Shown piece by piece: positions 51,889-59,180 of a stretch of DNA of 64,000 nt. Both the position numbers and the translations under genes were made by a program. Below the pieces are notes generated by a model. That model had not been told where the DNA came from. It did not search any database and saw nothing but the letters and a program-made list of their open reading frames with translations. The stretch is from Verrucomicrobiaceae bacterium. Lineage in GTDB: Bacteria; Verrucomicrobiota; Verrucomicrobiia; Verrucomicrobiales; Akkermansiaceae. The stretch lies in the NCBI GenBank assembly GCA_027485995.1, contig JAIXPW010000221.1, forward strand, positions 33,486 through 97,485, in the 5' to 3' direction. The number at the start of each line of letters is the position of its first letter. Position 1 is the stretch's first letter.

Positions 51889-52761
51889 CTAAAAGCGACC
51901 TTCTCCCGCAATTTTACGGCTGAGGTCGTCCAGCACTTCCTTCATCACGAAACCACCCGCCGTGAGTGCCAATTTCCGGCAACCCTCCAGCTCCCGCAAA
52001 TCGTTGAGAAGGGCGGCCGGTTTTCCGAATCGCTTCGCCGTTTCCAACAAGGCCTCCACACTGGCCTCGCCGCGATCACCGGCGACCACCACGCCATCGC
52101 ACCAGCCACAGAGCGATTCGAGTGCCCGTTCCCGCAGGGCCATGGAGGGCGAAACGGTGTCGAGAAACGAAAGCCTCGCATCCCGGTAGCGCAGCCGCAG
52201 TTGCTGGGAAAGCCAGGCCACGCGTCGCGGCGAAAGCGTCGTCTGGCAGACCGCGCCGAAGGCCGGGGCATAGCGCATCCGGGCGATGTCGGTGGTGTCT
52301 TCCAGCACGATCGTCCCCGGATAGTCCGACGCCAGCGCCTGCGTTTCCGGGTCGTCGTGGCGACCGATGATCAAGGTCTGCGCGCCCTCCATCCGCAGCA
52401 GGCCCAGCGCCACCTGCGCCCGCCGGACCTGCTGCGAACGCGCATCCATCACCTTCCACCCATGCTCCTGCCAGCGGCGCTTGTCCCGCATCGACACCCC
52501 GCCGAAGGGCAGCACCACCGATTTCACCCGGGAAAAATCCTCCTCCTGCGCCTCCTCGATCACCCCCAGCCGACGCAGCCTCGCCCGCACTCCGGCATCC
52601 GGCATGAAAATGCCCGGCACCGCCACAAGACCTGCCGCCGCCTCGCGTTCGATCCCCTCCAGCGCCTGCCGCGTTTCCGAATCCATCCCCAGCACCGGCG
52701 AGATTTTCCACTCCACCGACGGACGGGCTCCCACGATTTCTTTCGACATGACCGCTTTCAT
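51889..52761 (-). CDS. IspH-fold protein lacking the iron-sulfur cysteines
   Basis: A 290-residue protein that aligns by eye with IspH (LytB): GGVS for HGVS, VMDARSQQV for the DATCPLV region, TLIIGRHDDPE for ILIGHAGHPE, AVCQTTLS for FMTQTTLS, and KLALTAGGFVM for the final TAGAS motif. IspH holds a 4Fe-4S cluster with three Cys. Here the second is Ser, the third region (FLDTVSPSMALRE) has none, and the N-terminal RGFCAGV segment is absent. Reductase chemistry is therefore very unlikely. Start at ATG 52761 (or 52749), directly below two matching palindromes. Role unknown. Confidence 0.7.
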   Translation of the reverse strand: MKAVMSKEIVGARPSVEWKISPVLGMDSETRQALEGIEREAAAGLVAVPGIFMPDAGVRARLRRLGVIEEAQEEDFSRVKSVVLPFGGVSMRDKRRWQEHGWKVMDARSQQVRRAQVALGLLRMEGAQTLIIGRHDDPETQALASDYPGTIVLEDTTDIARMRYAPAFGAVCQTTLSPRRVAWLSQQLRLRYRDARLSFLDTVSPSMALRERALESLCGWCDGVVVAGDRGEASVEALLETAKRFGKPAALLNDLRELEGCRKLALTAGGFVMKEVLDDLSRKIAGEGRF

Positions 52762-52763
52762 GG

Positions 52764-52842
52764 CTTTGTTTTGCAAAGTGAACGTTCCGAAAAAATCCGA
52801 CGCGCTCGCCGGATGAATTAGCTTTGTATCACAAAGCTAATT
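52764..52842 (-). promoter_or_regulatory. Paired CTTTG-N5-CAAAG operators upstream of the IspH-like gene
   Basis: Site 1 (52764-52778) is CTTTGTTTTGCAAAG, touching the translation start. Site 2 (52816-52842) is a perfect 12-bp inverted repeat, AATTAGCTTTGT with its complement around ATC, and contains the same CTTTG-N5-CAAAG core. Two sites of equal design about 53 bp apart suggest binding by a dimeric repressor or activator. The regulator is unidentified. Confidence 0.6.
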
Positions 52843-52872
52843 GAGAGCAATAGAAATTTCGACTGCCATTCC

Positions 52873-52907
52873 CTTCGTCATTCGGAAACTCCTCATTCGT
52901 CATTTCT
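52873..52907. repeat. Copy of the GAATGACGAA-family repeat
   Basis: CTTCGTCATTCGGA and CATTCGTCATTTC are reverse-complement versions of the repeat at 2090-2128. Non-coding. Confidence 0.45.
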
Positions 52908-52927
52908 CCCAGCCCCAAAGTGGGCAC

Positions 52928-53115
52928 GATGAAATAGCCCGTGGGTGCAACCCCGGGAATGGGGTCACCGGAGGTTGCACCCTGAATGGGCGCCATGGAG
53001 CGGGCGGGCCTAACCAAAGAACATCCTGACGCCGATCCATCTCATCGCGCCCAGTTCAGGGCGCGGATTCATTTCGTTCTCTGGCCCCGGGGTTGCACCC
53101 ACGGGCTATTTCATC
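52928..53115. repeat. 188-bp MITE-like element with perfect 30-bp terminal inverted repeats
   Basis: The arms 52928-52957 (GATGAAATAGCCCGTGGGTG, then CAACCCCGGG) and 53086-53115 are exact reverse complements. Inside, TGAATGGGCGCC and the GCGCCCAGTTCAGG region extend the pairing, so most of the element can fold on itself. No transposase or open frame is encoded. It occupies the gap between the IspH-like gene's promoter and the endonuclease-family gene. Probable non-autonomous mobile element. Confidence 0.75.
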
Positions 53116-53151
53116 AGGCCCCATTGGGGCTGAGATTGAAGAGACGAGGCG

Positions 53152-54069
53152 TTATCTCGCTCCGACCTCGAACGTCATCCTCACATGATCCGACCTCAAT
53201 GTCGGCGTCTTCGTGGTGGAGAAATTCCGCAGGTCCCGGCTGATCCAAAGCTGATCGAGCGTGAGCACGGGCAATCCGTAGAGCCACGTCTCTTGAAATC
53301 CTTTCCGCCCGGAATCGTTGGCGAGGGTGAAGTGGTCTTTCCACGAATCGAAGCCCCGCGCGGTTGGTGGGGTGTTGAAATCGCCGAGGATCAGGCTGCG
53401 TTCGTTTGGCGCGACCTTGCGGATGCGGTCCAAGTACGGTTCACGCAGTAGCCAGGGCTGCGAGGGGATATCGATCGCGAGAACCGAGTAGTCCGTTCCA
53501 TCGATCTGCACCCTCACCCGGTGGCAGCGGAATCGACCGGCATCGCCGAAGGCCGTGGTGTCGATCAGCCTGCCGCGCACGCCGACCACGATGCCTCCTT
53601 CCAGTTTCTCCCAAGAGAGGTCCGGATGCATCGCGGTGAAGCGCTGCCAGCTGTCCTCCGGAAACGGCCCGGCCTCGATGATCACCACGAGCTTGGTTTC
53701 CGGCTCCACGAGGACCGGCCACTCGCGAGGCATCTTCCAGAGGTTCCGACCGCTGTTCCAAAGCGTGACCTTGAAGGCTCCAGCCGAAGCAGGGGGCGGA
53801 GAGTTCCACTGAAATGAACGTGAGCCCTCGAACAGCGAGCCGACGAAGAGGACAGCAATGCCAAGAAGCAGCTTCCTCGAAATCGGTCGCAGCAGCAGCC
53901 AAGCGATTCCCAGCAGCCCGATCCGCAGCAGCCACGGCACGCCGAAAAAGATCACTGCGCTGGGGACGATCGCATCGCGGATCGTCAACGCGCACAGAGC
54001 GGAAGTGGTCGCCAGGATCAGCGCTGACCCACCCGCGATCCGCTTCGCCTTGGAAAACCGACCGCTCAT
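53152..54069 (-). CDS. Membrane-anchored endonuclease/exonuclease/phosphatase-family protein
   Basis: A 305-residue protein. Two or three N-terminal membrane segments (ALILATTSALCALTIRDAIV, LLRIGLLGIAWLLLRPI) precede an EEP domain. The catalytic Asp/Asn are in SLILGDFNTPPTARGF and the last His in LRSDHVRMTFEV. The Glu that binds metal is probably in VVIIEAGPFP. Such proteins face the periplasm and cleave phosphodiesters of nucleic acids or lipids. Its start overlaps the stop of the winged-helix gene (54066-54069), so it belongs to that four-gene operon. Confidence 0.85.
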   Translation of the reverse strand: MSGRFSKAKRIAGGSALILATTSALCALTIRDAIVPSAVIFFGVPWLLRIGLLGIAWLLLRPISRKLLLGIAVLFVGSLFEGSRSFQWNSPPPASAGAFKVTLWNSGRNLWKMPREWPVLVEPETKLVVIIEAGPFPEDSWQRFTAMHPDLSWEKLEGGIVVGVRGRLIDTTAFGDAGRFRCHRVRVQIDGTDYSVLAIDIPSQPWLLREPYLDRIRKVAPNERSLILGDFNTPPTARGFDSWKDHFTLANDSGRKGFQETWLYGLPVLTLDQLWISRDLRNFSTTKTPTLRSDHVRMTFEVGAR

Positions 54070-54365
54070 TTCCCGAGGTCGAGGATCTGCGCCAGGATCG
54101 CCAGATACTGCTCGAAGGCCTTCCTTCCCTCGCGGTTCAGCGTGTAGAGCGTCTGCGGCCGACCGTCGCCGGTGAACTTCTCACCGCCGATGAAGCCCGC
54201 TTTTTCAAGAGTTCGCAGATGGGTGATGAGGTTGCCATCGCTCATGTCGAGCTGGGCCTTGAGGTCCTGGAATGGCCACGGCTCCACGCGGGAAGCGAGC
54301 AGCGTCATGATGGAGAGCCGCCCTTTCTCGTGAATGGTTTTATCGATCTGGGAAAAGTCGATCAT
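54066..54365 (-). CDS. Winged-helix transcriptional regulator (HTH_34 type)
   Basis: A 99-residue DNA-binding protein made of one winged helix: SIMTLLASRVEPWPFQDLKA, LDMSDGNLITHLRTLEKAGF, then a wing GDGRPQTLYTLNREGRKAFE. It overlaps the genes on both sides by four bases. Small regulators of this type usually control their own operon with a membrane partner. The partner here would be the 54362-54997 protein. Ligand unknown. Confidence 0.9.
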   Translation of the reverse strand: MIDFSQIDKTIHEKGRLSIMTLLASRVEPWPFQDLKAQLDMSDGNLITHLRTLEKAGFIGGEKFTGDGRPQTLYTLNREGRKAFEQYLAILAQILDLGK

Positions 54366-54997
54366 GCGGCGGTGTCCTCGCGGCGGCCGGTGGTGACAAT
54401 GATCGCCCCGTAAAGAAGATGGAAGCCTCCGAATGCGATGGCCATCAGCCGCGAGCCATTGCGGACCTTGGCGAGCAGCGGCGTTGTCTCGGGATCGATC
54501 AATCCGGTGAGCGAGGCCAGGGCTGCGACGCCGAAGAGCACGAAGGCCCAGCCCAGCCAGACCATCGACTTCGGTGCGAATTCCCGGATCGCGAGCAGGG
54601 CGAGGCCGTAATGGAGGATCCAGAAGCAGGCGGCGAGGGTCGTGGACGTCGGCTGACCGCTTCTCACCGCCAGCAAGCCGAGAAAGCCTCCGGCGATGAT
54701 CGAGGGCAGCGCGCCGCGCAGCGCGAGTTTCAGTCCCGAGGTCCAGACCCGACCTTTCCTCGCGGCGGCCATGCGCACGAGCTGATAGAGGTTGAAAAGC
54801 AGCACCGCCGCCAGCCCGCTGAGCCAGATCGCTGCCCAGGTCCAGCCGGTCTTGGATTCGGACACCCAGGCCGCGCCGAGTGCCGCCGCGCCTCCGATCA
54901 GGGCCGTTTCGCCCGAGAGGGCGCGGAACACGGTGGCCCGCTCCATCATCGAACGGATCACCCGCAATTGCTCTGCCGCTTCCTCACGCGTCGTCAT
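54362..54997 (-). CDS. Multi-pass membrane protein partner of the winged-helix regulator
   Basis: A 211-residue protein starting at ATG 54995-54997 (TTREEAAEQLRVIRSMMERA). About six membrane helices follow (ALIGGAAALGAAWV, IWLSGLAAVLLFNLYQLV, LPSIIAGGFLGLLAV, YGLALLAIREF, WLGWAFVLFGVAALASLTG). No enzymatic motif is visible. The short helical N-terminus followed by membrane helices, and the 4-bp overlap with an HTH_34 regulator, are a recurrent pair whose role is not known. Confidence 0.75.
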   Translation of the reverse strand: MTTREEAAEQLRVIRSMMERATVFRALSGETALIGGAAALGAAWVSESKTGWTWAAIWLSGLAAVLLFNLYQLVRMAAARKGRVWTSGLKLALRGALPSIIAGGFLGLLAVRSGQPTSTTLAACFWILHYGLALLAIREFAPKSMVWLGWAFVLFGVAALASLTGLIDPETTPLLAKVRNGSRLMAIAFGGFHLLYGAIIVTTGRREDTAA

Positions 54998-55029
54998 GGG
55001 AGGTGCTTTGCCAGACAAAGCCGGGCTGT

Positions 55030-55467
55030 TCAAGCCTCATCCTGATCCCACGGCTTTTGCTTGCGGCCCGGCTCGGGCTCATCGCCCATGTCCTTCAGGA
55101 AAATCGCCAGCGCTCCGCCGGAAAGCAGGATCTCCGCCAGCGCCATCAGCAGGGACACGGCCATCAGGCCAAGTGCCAGACCGAACAGGACCTTCGCCAG
55201 ATGTCCGCTGTCGAAGTAGAATCCCGCCATCGAGGCCAGGCAGAAGATCAGGCTGACCACGCCGAAGGCCTGCATCCCGCGGATCAGGCTCAGCCGCCAG
55301 CGCAGGTTCTTGAGCTGTCCCTCCAGCACCGGACTGTGGCTGGTCCGGAAGTCCGCATGCAGCGTCCGGATCAGCGCCGAGAGGTGCAGGAAGCGATTGG
55401 TGTAGGCCAGGAACAGCAGCGAACTCGCAGGAAACAACAGCGTCGGCGTCGAGATCGTCAGTTCCAT
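55030..55467 (-). CDS. DUF2721 family membrane protein
   Basis: A 145-residue protein. Its first helix (TPTLLFPASSLLFLAYTNRF), the conserved loop LHLSALIRTLHADFRT and two closely spaced helices near residues 66-115 (FGVVSLIFCLASMAGFYFDS, LGLMAVSLLMALAEILLSGG) match DUF2721. Function unknown. It lies 32 bp upstream of the regulator-linked membrane gene and probably starts the same transcript, making four genes down to the EEP protein. Confidence 0.82.
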   Translation of the reverse strand: MELTISTPTLLFPASSLLFLAYTNRFLHLSALIRTLHADFRTSHSPVLEGQLKNLRWRLSLIRGMQAFGVVSLIFCLASMAGFYFDSGHLAKVLFGLALGLMAVSLLMALAEILLSGGALAIFLKDMGDEPEPGRKQKPWDQDEA

Positions 55468-55473
55468 GGATTA

Positions 55474-55578
55474 CAGACTCCAGAGTCCAGAGATCGGAAT
55501 CAAGAGAAGAGGATGGAAACATGCAACCGACCGCTCTCTTCTATTCTTGAATCTTGAATCTGGATTCCGGACTCTGCG
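55474..55578. repeat. Imperfect inverted repeat in a divergent promoter gap
   Basis: CAGAGTCCAGAGATCGGAAT on the left faces TCTGGATTCCGGACTCTG on the right, with AAGAGAAGAG and CTCTCTTCT further in. It fills the gap between the DUF2721 and LOG genes, so it may contain both promoters. Probably another degenerate dispersed element. Confidence 0.5.
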
Positions 55579-55584
55579 AATCAA

Positions 55585-56403
55585 GTGACCGCCCCCGATT
55601 GCCCCGACTGTCCGCAGCCGACTGAAGCCAACAAGATCACCGAGAAGGACATCCTCGAGCAGGAAATGTTCGAGCTGGTCTCGCCGGATCACACCTTTCT
55701 CTCCGGACCGCGCAGCCGCATCCGCGACCTCGGCACGCTTTTCACCGTCGCCCTCGATTTCATCCGTGCCTTCCGTGTTCTCCATTTCGTCGGTCCCTGT
55801 GTGACCATCTTCGGCTCGGCGCGGACGAAGCCCGGCACGACCTACTATGAGCTTGCGAGAAAAATGGGAGCCGAGTGCGCCAAGCTAGGTTTCACCGTCA
55901 TGACCGGCGGCGGCCCCGGCATCATGCAGGCGGGAAATCAAGGTGCCTTCGAGGAAGGTGGACGCTCGGTCGGGGTCAACATCGAGCTGCCCTTCGAGCA
56001 GCACGTGAATCCCTACGTCCAGAAGTCCGTCACCATGCGCTACTTCTTCACGCGCAAGACCGTCCTCATCAAATACTCCTACGCCTTCATCGTCCTCCCC
56101 GGCGGAGCGGGCACGCTCGATGAGATGTTTGAAACCATGACGCTCATCCAAACCGGCAAGCTCCGCGACTTTCCGATCATCCTGATGGGCAAGGATTACT
56201 GGAAGCCGCTCATGGACTTCGTCTACAAGATGGCCGACGAGGGCACCATCGACCCCGAGGACCCCGAACTCATCTTCTTCACTGACGACCCAAAGGACGC
56301 TGTCGCCCACCTCGAACGCCACGCTGTCCGTCAGTTCAACCTCCGCCGCCAGCCCCTGCCGAAGCGCAGTGCCATCCTCGGGGAAAAGGGCCTGGGGAAA
56401 TGA
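55585..56403 (+). CDS. LOG-family nucleotide phosphoribohydrolase-like protein
   Basis: A 272-residue Rossmann-fold protein. Signatures are VTIFGSARTKPGTTYYE, MTGGGPGIMQAGNQGAFEEG and the catalytic LPGGAGTLDEMFE. TIGR00730-type members hydrolyse nucleotide 5'-monophosphates, including cytokinin precursors, and were once misnamed lysine decarboxylases. The N-terminal 50 residues, with CPDCPQP, are extra compared with short LOG proteins. GTG at 55585 is the apparent start. Monocistronic. Confidence 0.9.
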   Translation: MTAPDCPDCPQPTEANKITEKDILEQEMFELVSPDHTFLSGPRSRIRDLGTLFTVALDFIRAFRVLHFVGPCVTIFGSARTKPGTTYYELARKMGAECAKLGFTVMTGGGPGIMQAGNQGAFEEGGRSVGVNIELPFEQHVNPYVQKSVTMRYFFTRKTVLIKYSYAFIVLPGGAGTLDEMFETMTLIQTGKLRDFPIILMGKDYWKPLMDFVYKMADEGTIDPEDPELIFFTDDPKDAVAHLERHAVRQFNLRRQPLPKRSAILGEKGLGK

Positions 56404-56766
56404 TGAGGGAATGGCCGCAGTGGGCTCGGAAATGGTCTCACGAGGGACTCCGAATTCATTTCTTTTCGGCGACCTCCCAATTCGTCTGCCTGTGGTTTCC
56501 AGGAATGCTCATTCGATGAAGCGATCCGCAGATAATACAAAACGAAGACCAAGTCTGAGGCATTCGTGACGATTCCCAAGATAAATCGAAATTCGCCTAT
56601 GAATGAACTTCATGCGAGTACTTGAATTTATCAGGTGCGGTGATATAAAAAAGTTTTAATTTACAGTATGAATTCGGAACAAATTAGTTGAATCTTCTTT
56701 CGGCAATTGGAAGAATCTTTTTAGCCATGAAAAGATAAATTCCTGCCAACACGGAAGAGAAAATTA
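56404..56766. other. 363-bp intergenic region, AT-rich on the right
   Basis: No gene is supported. From about 56580 the sequence is markedly AT-rich (AAAAAAGTTTTAATTTACAG at 56648-56667), unlike its surroundings. It ends with GGAAGAGAAAATTA directly before the GTG of the hybrid kinase. It probably holds that gene's promoter, though no convincing -35/-10 pair was found. Confidence 0.5.
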
Positions 56767-58512
56767 GTGGGTATCAACAACCTAAATTCTGCAGAAGAAG
56801 CTGATTTGTGGAAACGCCGTGAGCAGTGCCTCAACGCACGAGCCTTCGCCGCGAATCAACGTGAACAGGCGGCGGCGGGCCGGGCTGAAGGTGCGGAGGT
56901 GCGGGCGGAGGCTTCCGTAATCCGGGCCGAGGCGGCGCGGGCCCGTGATGACGGTGCCCGGACCCGTGATGACGCCGCGCGGGTGCGCGACTCCGCTGCC
57001 CTCATTCGGGACAAGGCCGCTCTCGCGCGGGACAATGCGACCAGCCTCCGGCAGGAAGCCCTGCGTCTCCGACTCGAACGCTCCGAGGCGCTGGACCACA
57101 AGGGATGGAAGGAATTGCTCGATCTCGACCGCCTAGCGTCCGACCAGGCCCGCGAGGCGGCAAAGCATGATCGCGAGGCCGCCTCGCTGGACCGTGCGGC
57201 CGCCGAAAAGGATCGGGAGGCCGCGGACCGCGACCGCACAGCGGCGGATCGTGACCGTGCCGCTGCGGACAAGGACCGGTTGGCGGCTGAGAAAGAGGCC
57301 GAAGCCGCCGACTCGGACCGGGCCGCCGCTGACAGTGACCGGATCGAGAGCGACTATTTCCTCGAACTTGCGGAAACGAGAATCTTCCACAGCGAGCGGC
57401 TCGCCGCCATCGGCAGGCTGGCGACTGATCTCGTGCATGAAATCAACAATCCGCTGACCGCGCTGACCTCCACCTTGGGTCAGGTCCGTTTGCAGATCCA
57501 GAATCGGGATTTCAGCCCGGACAACCTCGAGTCGCTGTTGAGCAACGCCGTGCTCGCCACCGAGAAGATCGCCCAGATCGTTTGTGATGTGAAAGGCTGG
57601 ATCCAGGATGGCAAGGACAAGGCGGCTCGTGGATTGATTGATGTGCCCAAGCTGATCAACGAGTCCCTGTCCATTGCAAGGTGGGCGATCGATCCCGTCG
57701 CTCGGCTGGTGGTAGAGCTGGGGCCCTTGCCGCCGCTTTGGGGAGTTGAGAAACGCCTCTCTCAAGCCATCTCGAACCTGCTTTTCAACTCGGTTCATTC
57801 TATTTCCGGTCCCAGGGAGGACAACGAGATCCGGATCCGTGTGCGGACCGAAGGCCAGCAGATCCGGATCGAGGTGAGCGATACCGGCAGTGGCATCCCG
57901 CCTGAGGCGCTTCCTCATGTGTTCGATCCGTTTTTCACCACGCACGACTGCAGCGGAGGAACCGGCTTGGGACTTCCCATGTGCCGGAGCATCATCGAAG
58001 CGCACGGAGGCGTCCTCAACATCCAGGATACCTCCCCATCCGGGACGACGGTCGTCATCCTCCTCCCCAGTGGAACCGCCAATTCCGTGGAGGCACATGC
58101 AACGGATCAGCTTCCGTTGACGCAGGCAACCAAAGCCCGGCTGCTGTTGATCGACGACGATCCATTCATCTGCGAGATGATGACCCTGATGCTGCAGGCA
58201 CGGTGTGATGTCACGATCGCCCATGACGGGCGTGCCGGACTGGAGAAAATCCTGGATCCTGGTGAGAACTGGGATCTGGTGATCTGCGACCTGATGATGC
58301 CTGTGATGAGTGGCGCGGAGGTTTACAGAGCTCTCAGGGAATCCTGTCCCATCAAGGCGTCCGAGATGGTGTTCCTCACCTCAGGAGGCACTACGGAAGG
58401 CGAGATCAGGTTCCTCGATGAGCTGCCCAACGTCCTGTTGAAAAAGCCATTTTCCCTCGTCGAGTTCCAGACGCTTCTGGACGAACGGCTCGGACAGCAT
58501 TTCCCCGGCTGA
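56767..58512 (+). CDS. Soluble hybrid histidine kinase with a long charged coiled coil
   Basis: A 581-residue protein with no membrane segment. Residues 20-200 are an Ala/Arg/Asp-rich coiled coil built of 7-residue repeats such as RAEAARARDDGARTRDD and AAADRDRAAADKDR. A HisKA box follows with His224 (ATDLVHEINNPLTAL). The HATPase_c has ISNLLFNSVHSI, DTGSGIPPEALPHVFDPFF and GTGLGLPMCRSII. A C-terminal receiver (LLLIDDDPFICEMM, VICDLMMPVMSG, LLKKPFSLVEF) has phospho-Asp near residue 507. GTG start after GGAAGAGAA. Signal and output unknown. Confidence 0.9.
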   Translation: MGINNLNSAEEADLWKRREQCLNARAFAANQREQAAAGRAEGAEVRAEASVIRAEAARARDDGARTRDDAARVRDSAALIRDKAALARDNATSLRQEALRLRLERSEALDHKGWKELLDLDRLASDQAREAAKHDREAASLDRAAAEKDREAADRDRTAADRDRAAADKDRLAAEKEAEAADSDRAAADSDRIESDYFLELAETRIFHSERLAAIGRLATDLVHEINNPLTALTSTLGQVRLQIQNRDFSPDNLESLLSNAVLATEKIAQIVCDVKGWIQDGKDKAARGLIDVPKLINESLSIARWAIDPVARLVVELGPLPPLWGVEKRLSQAISNLLFNSVHSISGPREDNEIRIRVRTEGQQIRIEVSDTGSGIPPEALPHVFDPFFTTHDCSGGTGLGLPMCRSIIEAHGGVLNIQDTSPSGTTVVILLPSGTANSVEAHATDQLPLTQATKARLLLIDDDPFICEMMTLMLQARCDVTIAHDGRAGLEKILDPGENWDLVICDLMMPVMSGAEVYRALRESCPIKASEMVFLTSGGTTEGEIRFLDELPNVLLKKPFSLVEFQTLLDERLGQHFPG

Positions 58513-58534
58513 GTGCAACAGGCTCACAGGGAGC

Positions 58535-59140
58535 TCACTCCTCCAACAACCTCTGTGAGAGCTCCGCGAGCCAGCCGGCGAGCTCGGCGGCGGCGCGGGT
58601 TTCGGGAAGTTTTCCGAGGTCGGCGAGGTCCCAGCGATAGACATTCTTGTAGCCGTCCCAAGCGCCGATGGCTCCGGTGCGGCGCATCCACTGGGCGGCG
58701 GCCCGGTTTTCCAGAAGCGCGTGGCCAACGAGGGTGGTGATCCCGGCGCGGAAGGCGGTGAGCCACATGATGGCGAGCATCAGCGTGCCGATGCCGCGAC
58801 CGTGATCTCGGTCGAGCACGGTCGCGGAAATTTCGGCTTCGCCCGGGTTCTCGGGATCACGCCACCAGCTCGAGGCGGCCATCGGCATGAACTCGCTGCG
58901 GGCGGGATCATAGACGGTCCAGATTTCATGATTTCCAGGATCGACCTTCAGCAGTCGGTCCAGCATCCGCTCGCCGATCAGTTCGCCGCTCTGGGTCCAG
59001 AAGCGATGGTAGCGGGCCTCGGGCGAAAGCCGTCGGTAGGCCTCAGCGACCAGCCCGCGATCCTCAGGAAGCAGGCGTCTCGCCCTTACTGGCGTGCCAT
59101 CTCTCAGGGTGAGATCGAGGGGTTCGCGGGAGGAAGACAT
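58535..59140 (-). CDS. GNAT-family N-acetyltransferase
   Basis: About 201 residues from the ATG at 59138-59140. The GNAT core is visible: an N-terminal DLTLRDGTPVRARRLLPEDR, central strands with EAEISATVLDRDHGRGIGTL (acetyl-CoA-binding motif RDHGRGIG) and IMWLTAFRAGITTLVGHALL, then a helix with NRAAAQWMRR. It is the single-domain form of the acetyltransferases fused to Pat/acyl-CoA synthetase proteins. Substrate unknown. Confidence 0.87.
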   Translation of the reverse strand: MSSSREPLDLTLRDGTPVRARRLLPEDRGLVAEAYRRLSPEARYHRFWTQSGELIGERMLDRLLKVDPGNHEIWTVYDPARSEFMPMAASSWWRDPENPGEAEISATVLDRDHGRGIGTLMLAIMWLTAFRAGITTLVGHALLENRAAAQWMRRTGAIGAWDGYKNVYRWDLADLGKLPETRAAAELAGWLAELSQRLLEE

Positions 59141-59180
59141 GAATGGGTCTAGCCGCATCGTGATGGGATAGCGAGGCGAT

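Noticed and set aside
52841..53029. Short frames on both strands within 52.8-53.1 kb.
   Set aside because: They read through the GAATGACGAA repeat and the MITE-like element and show no protein-like pattern.
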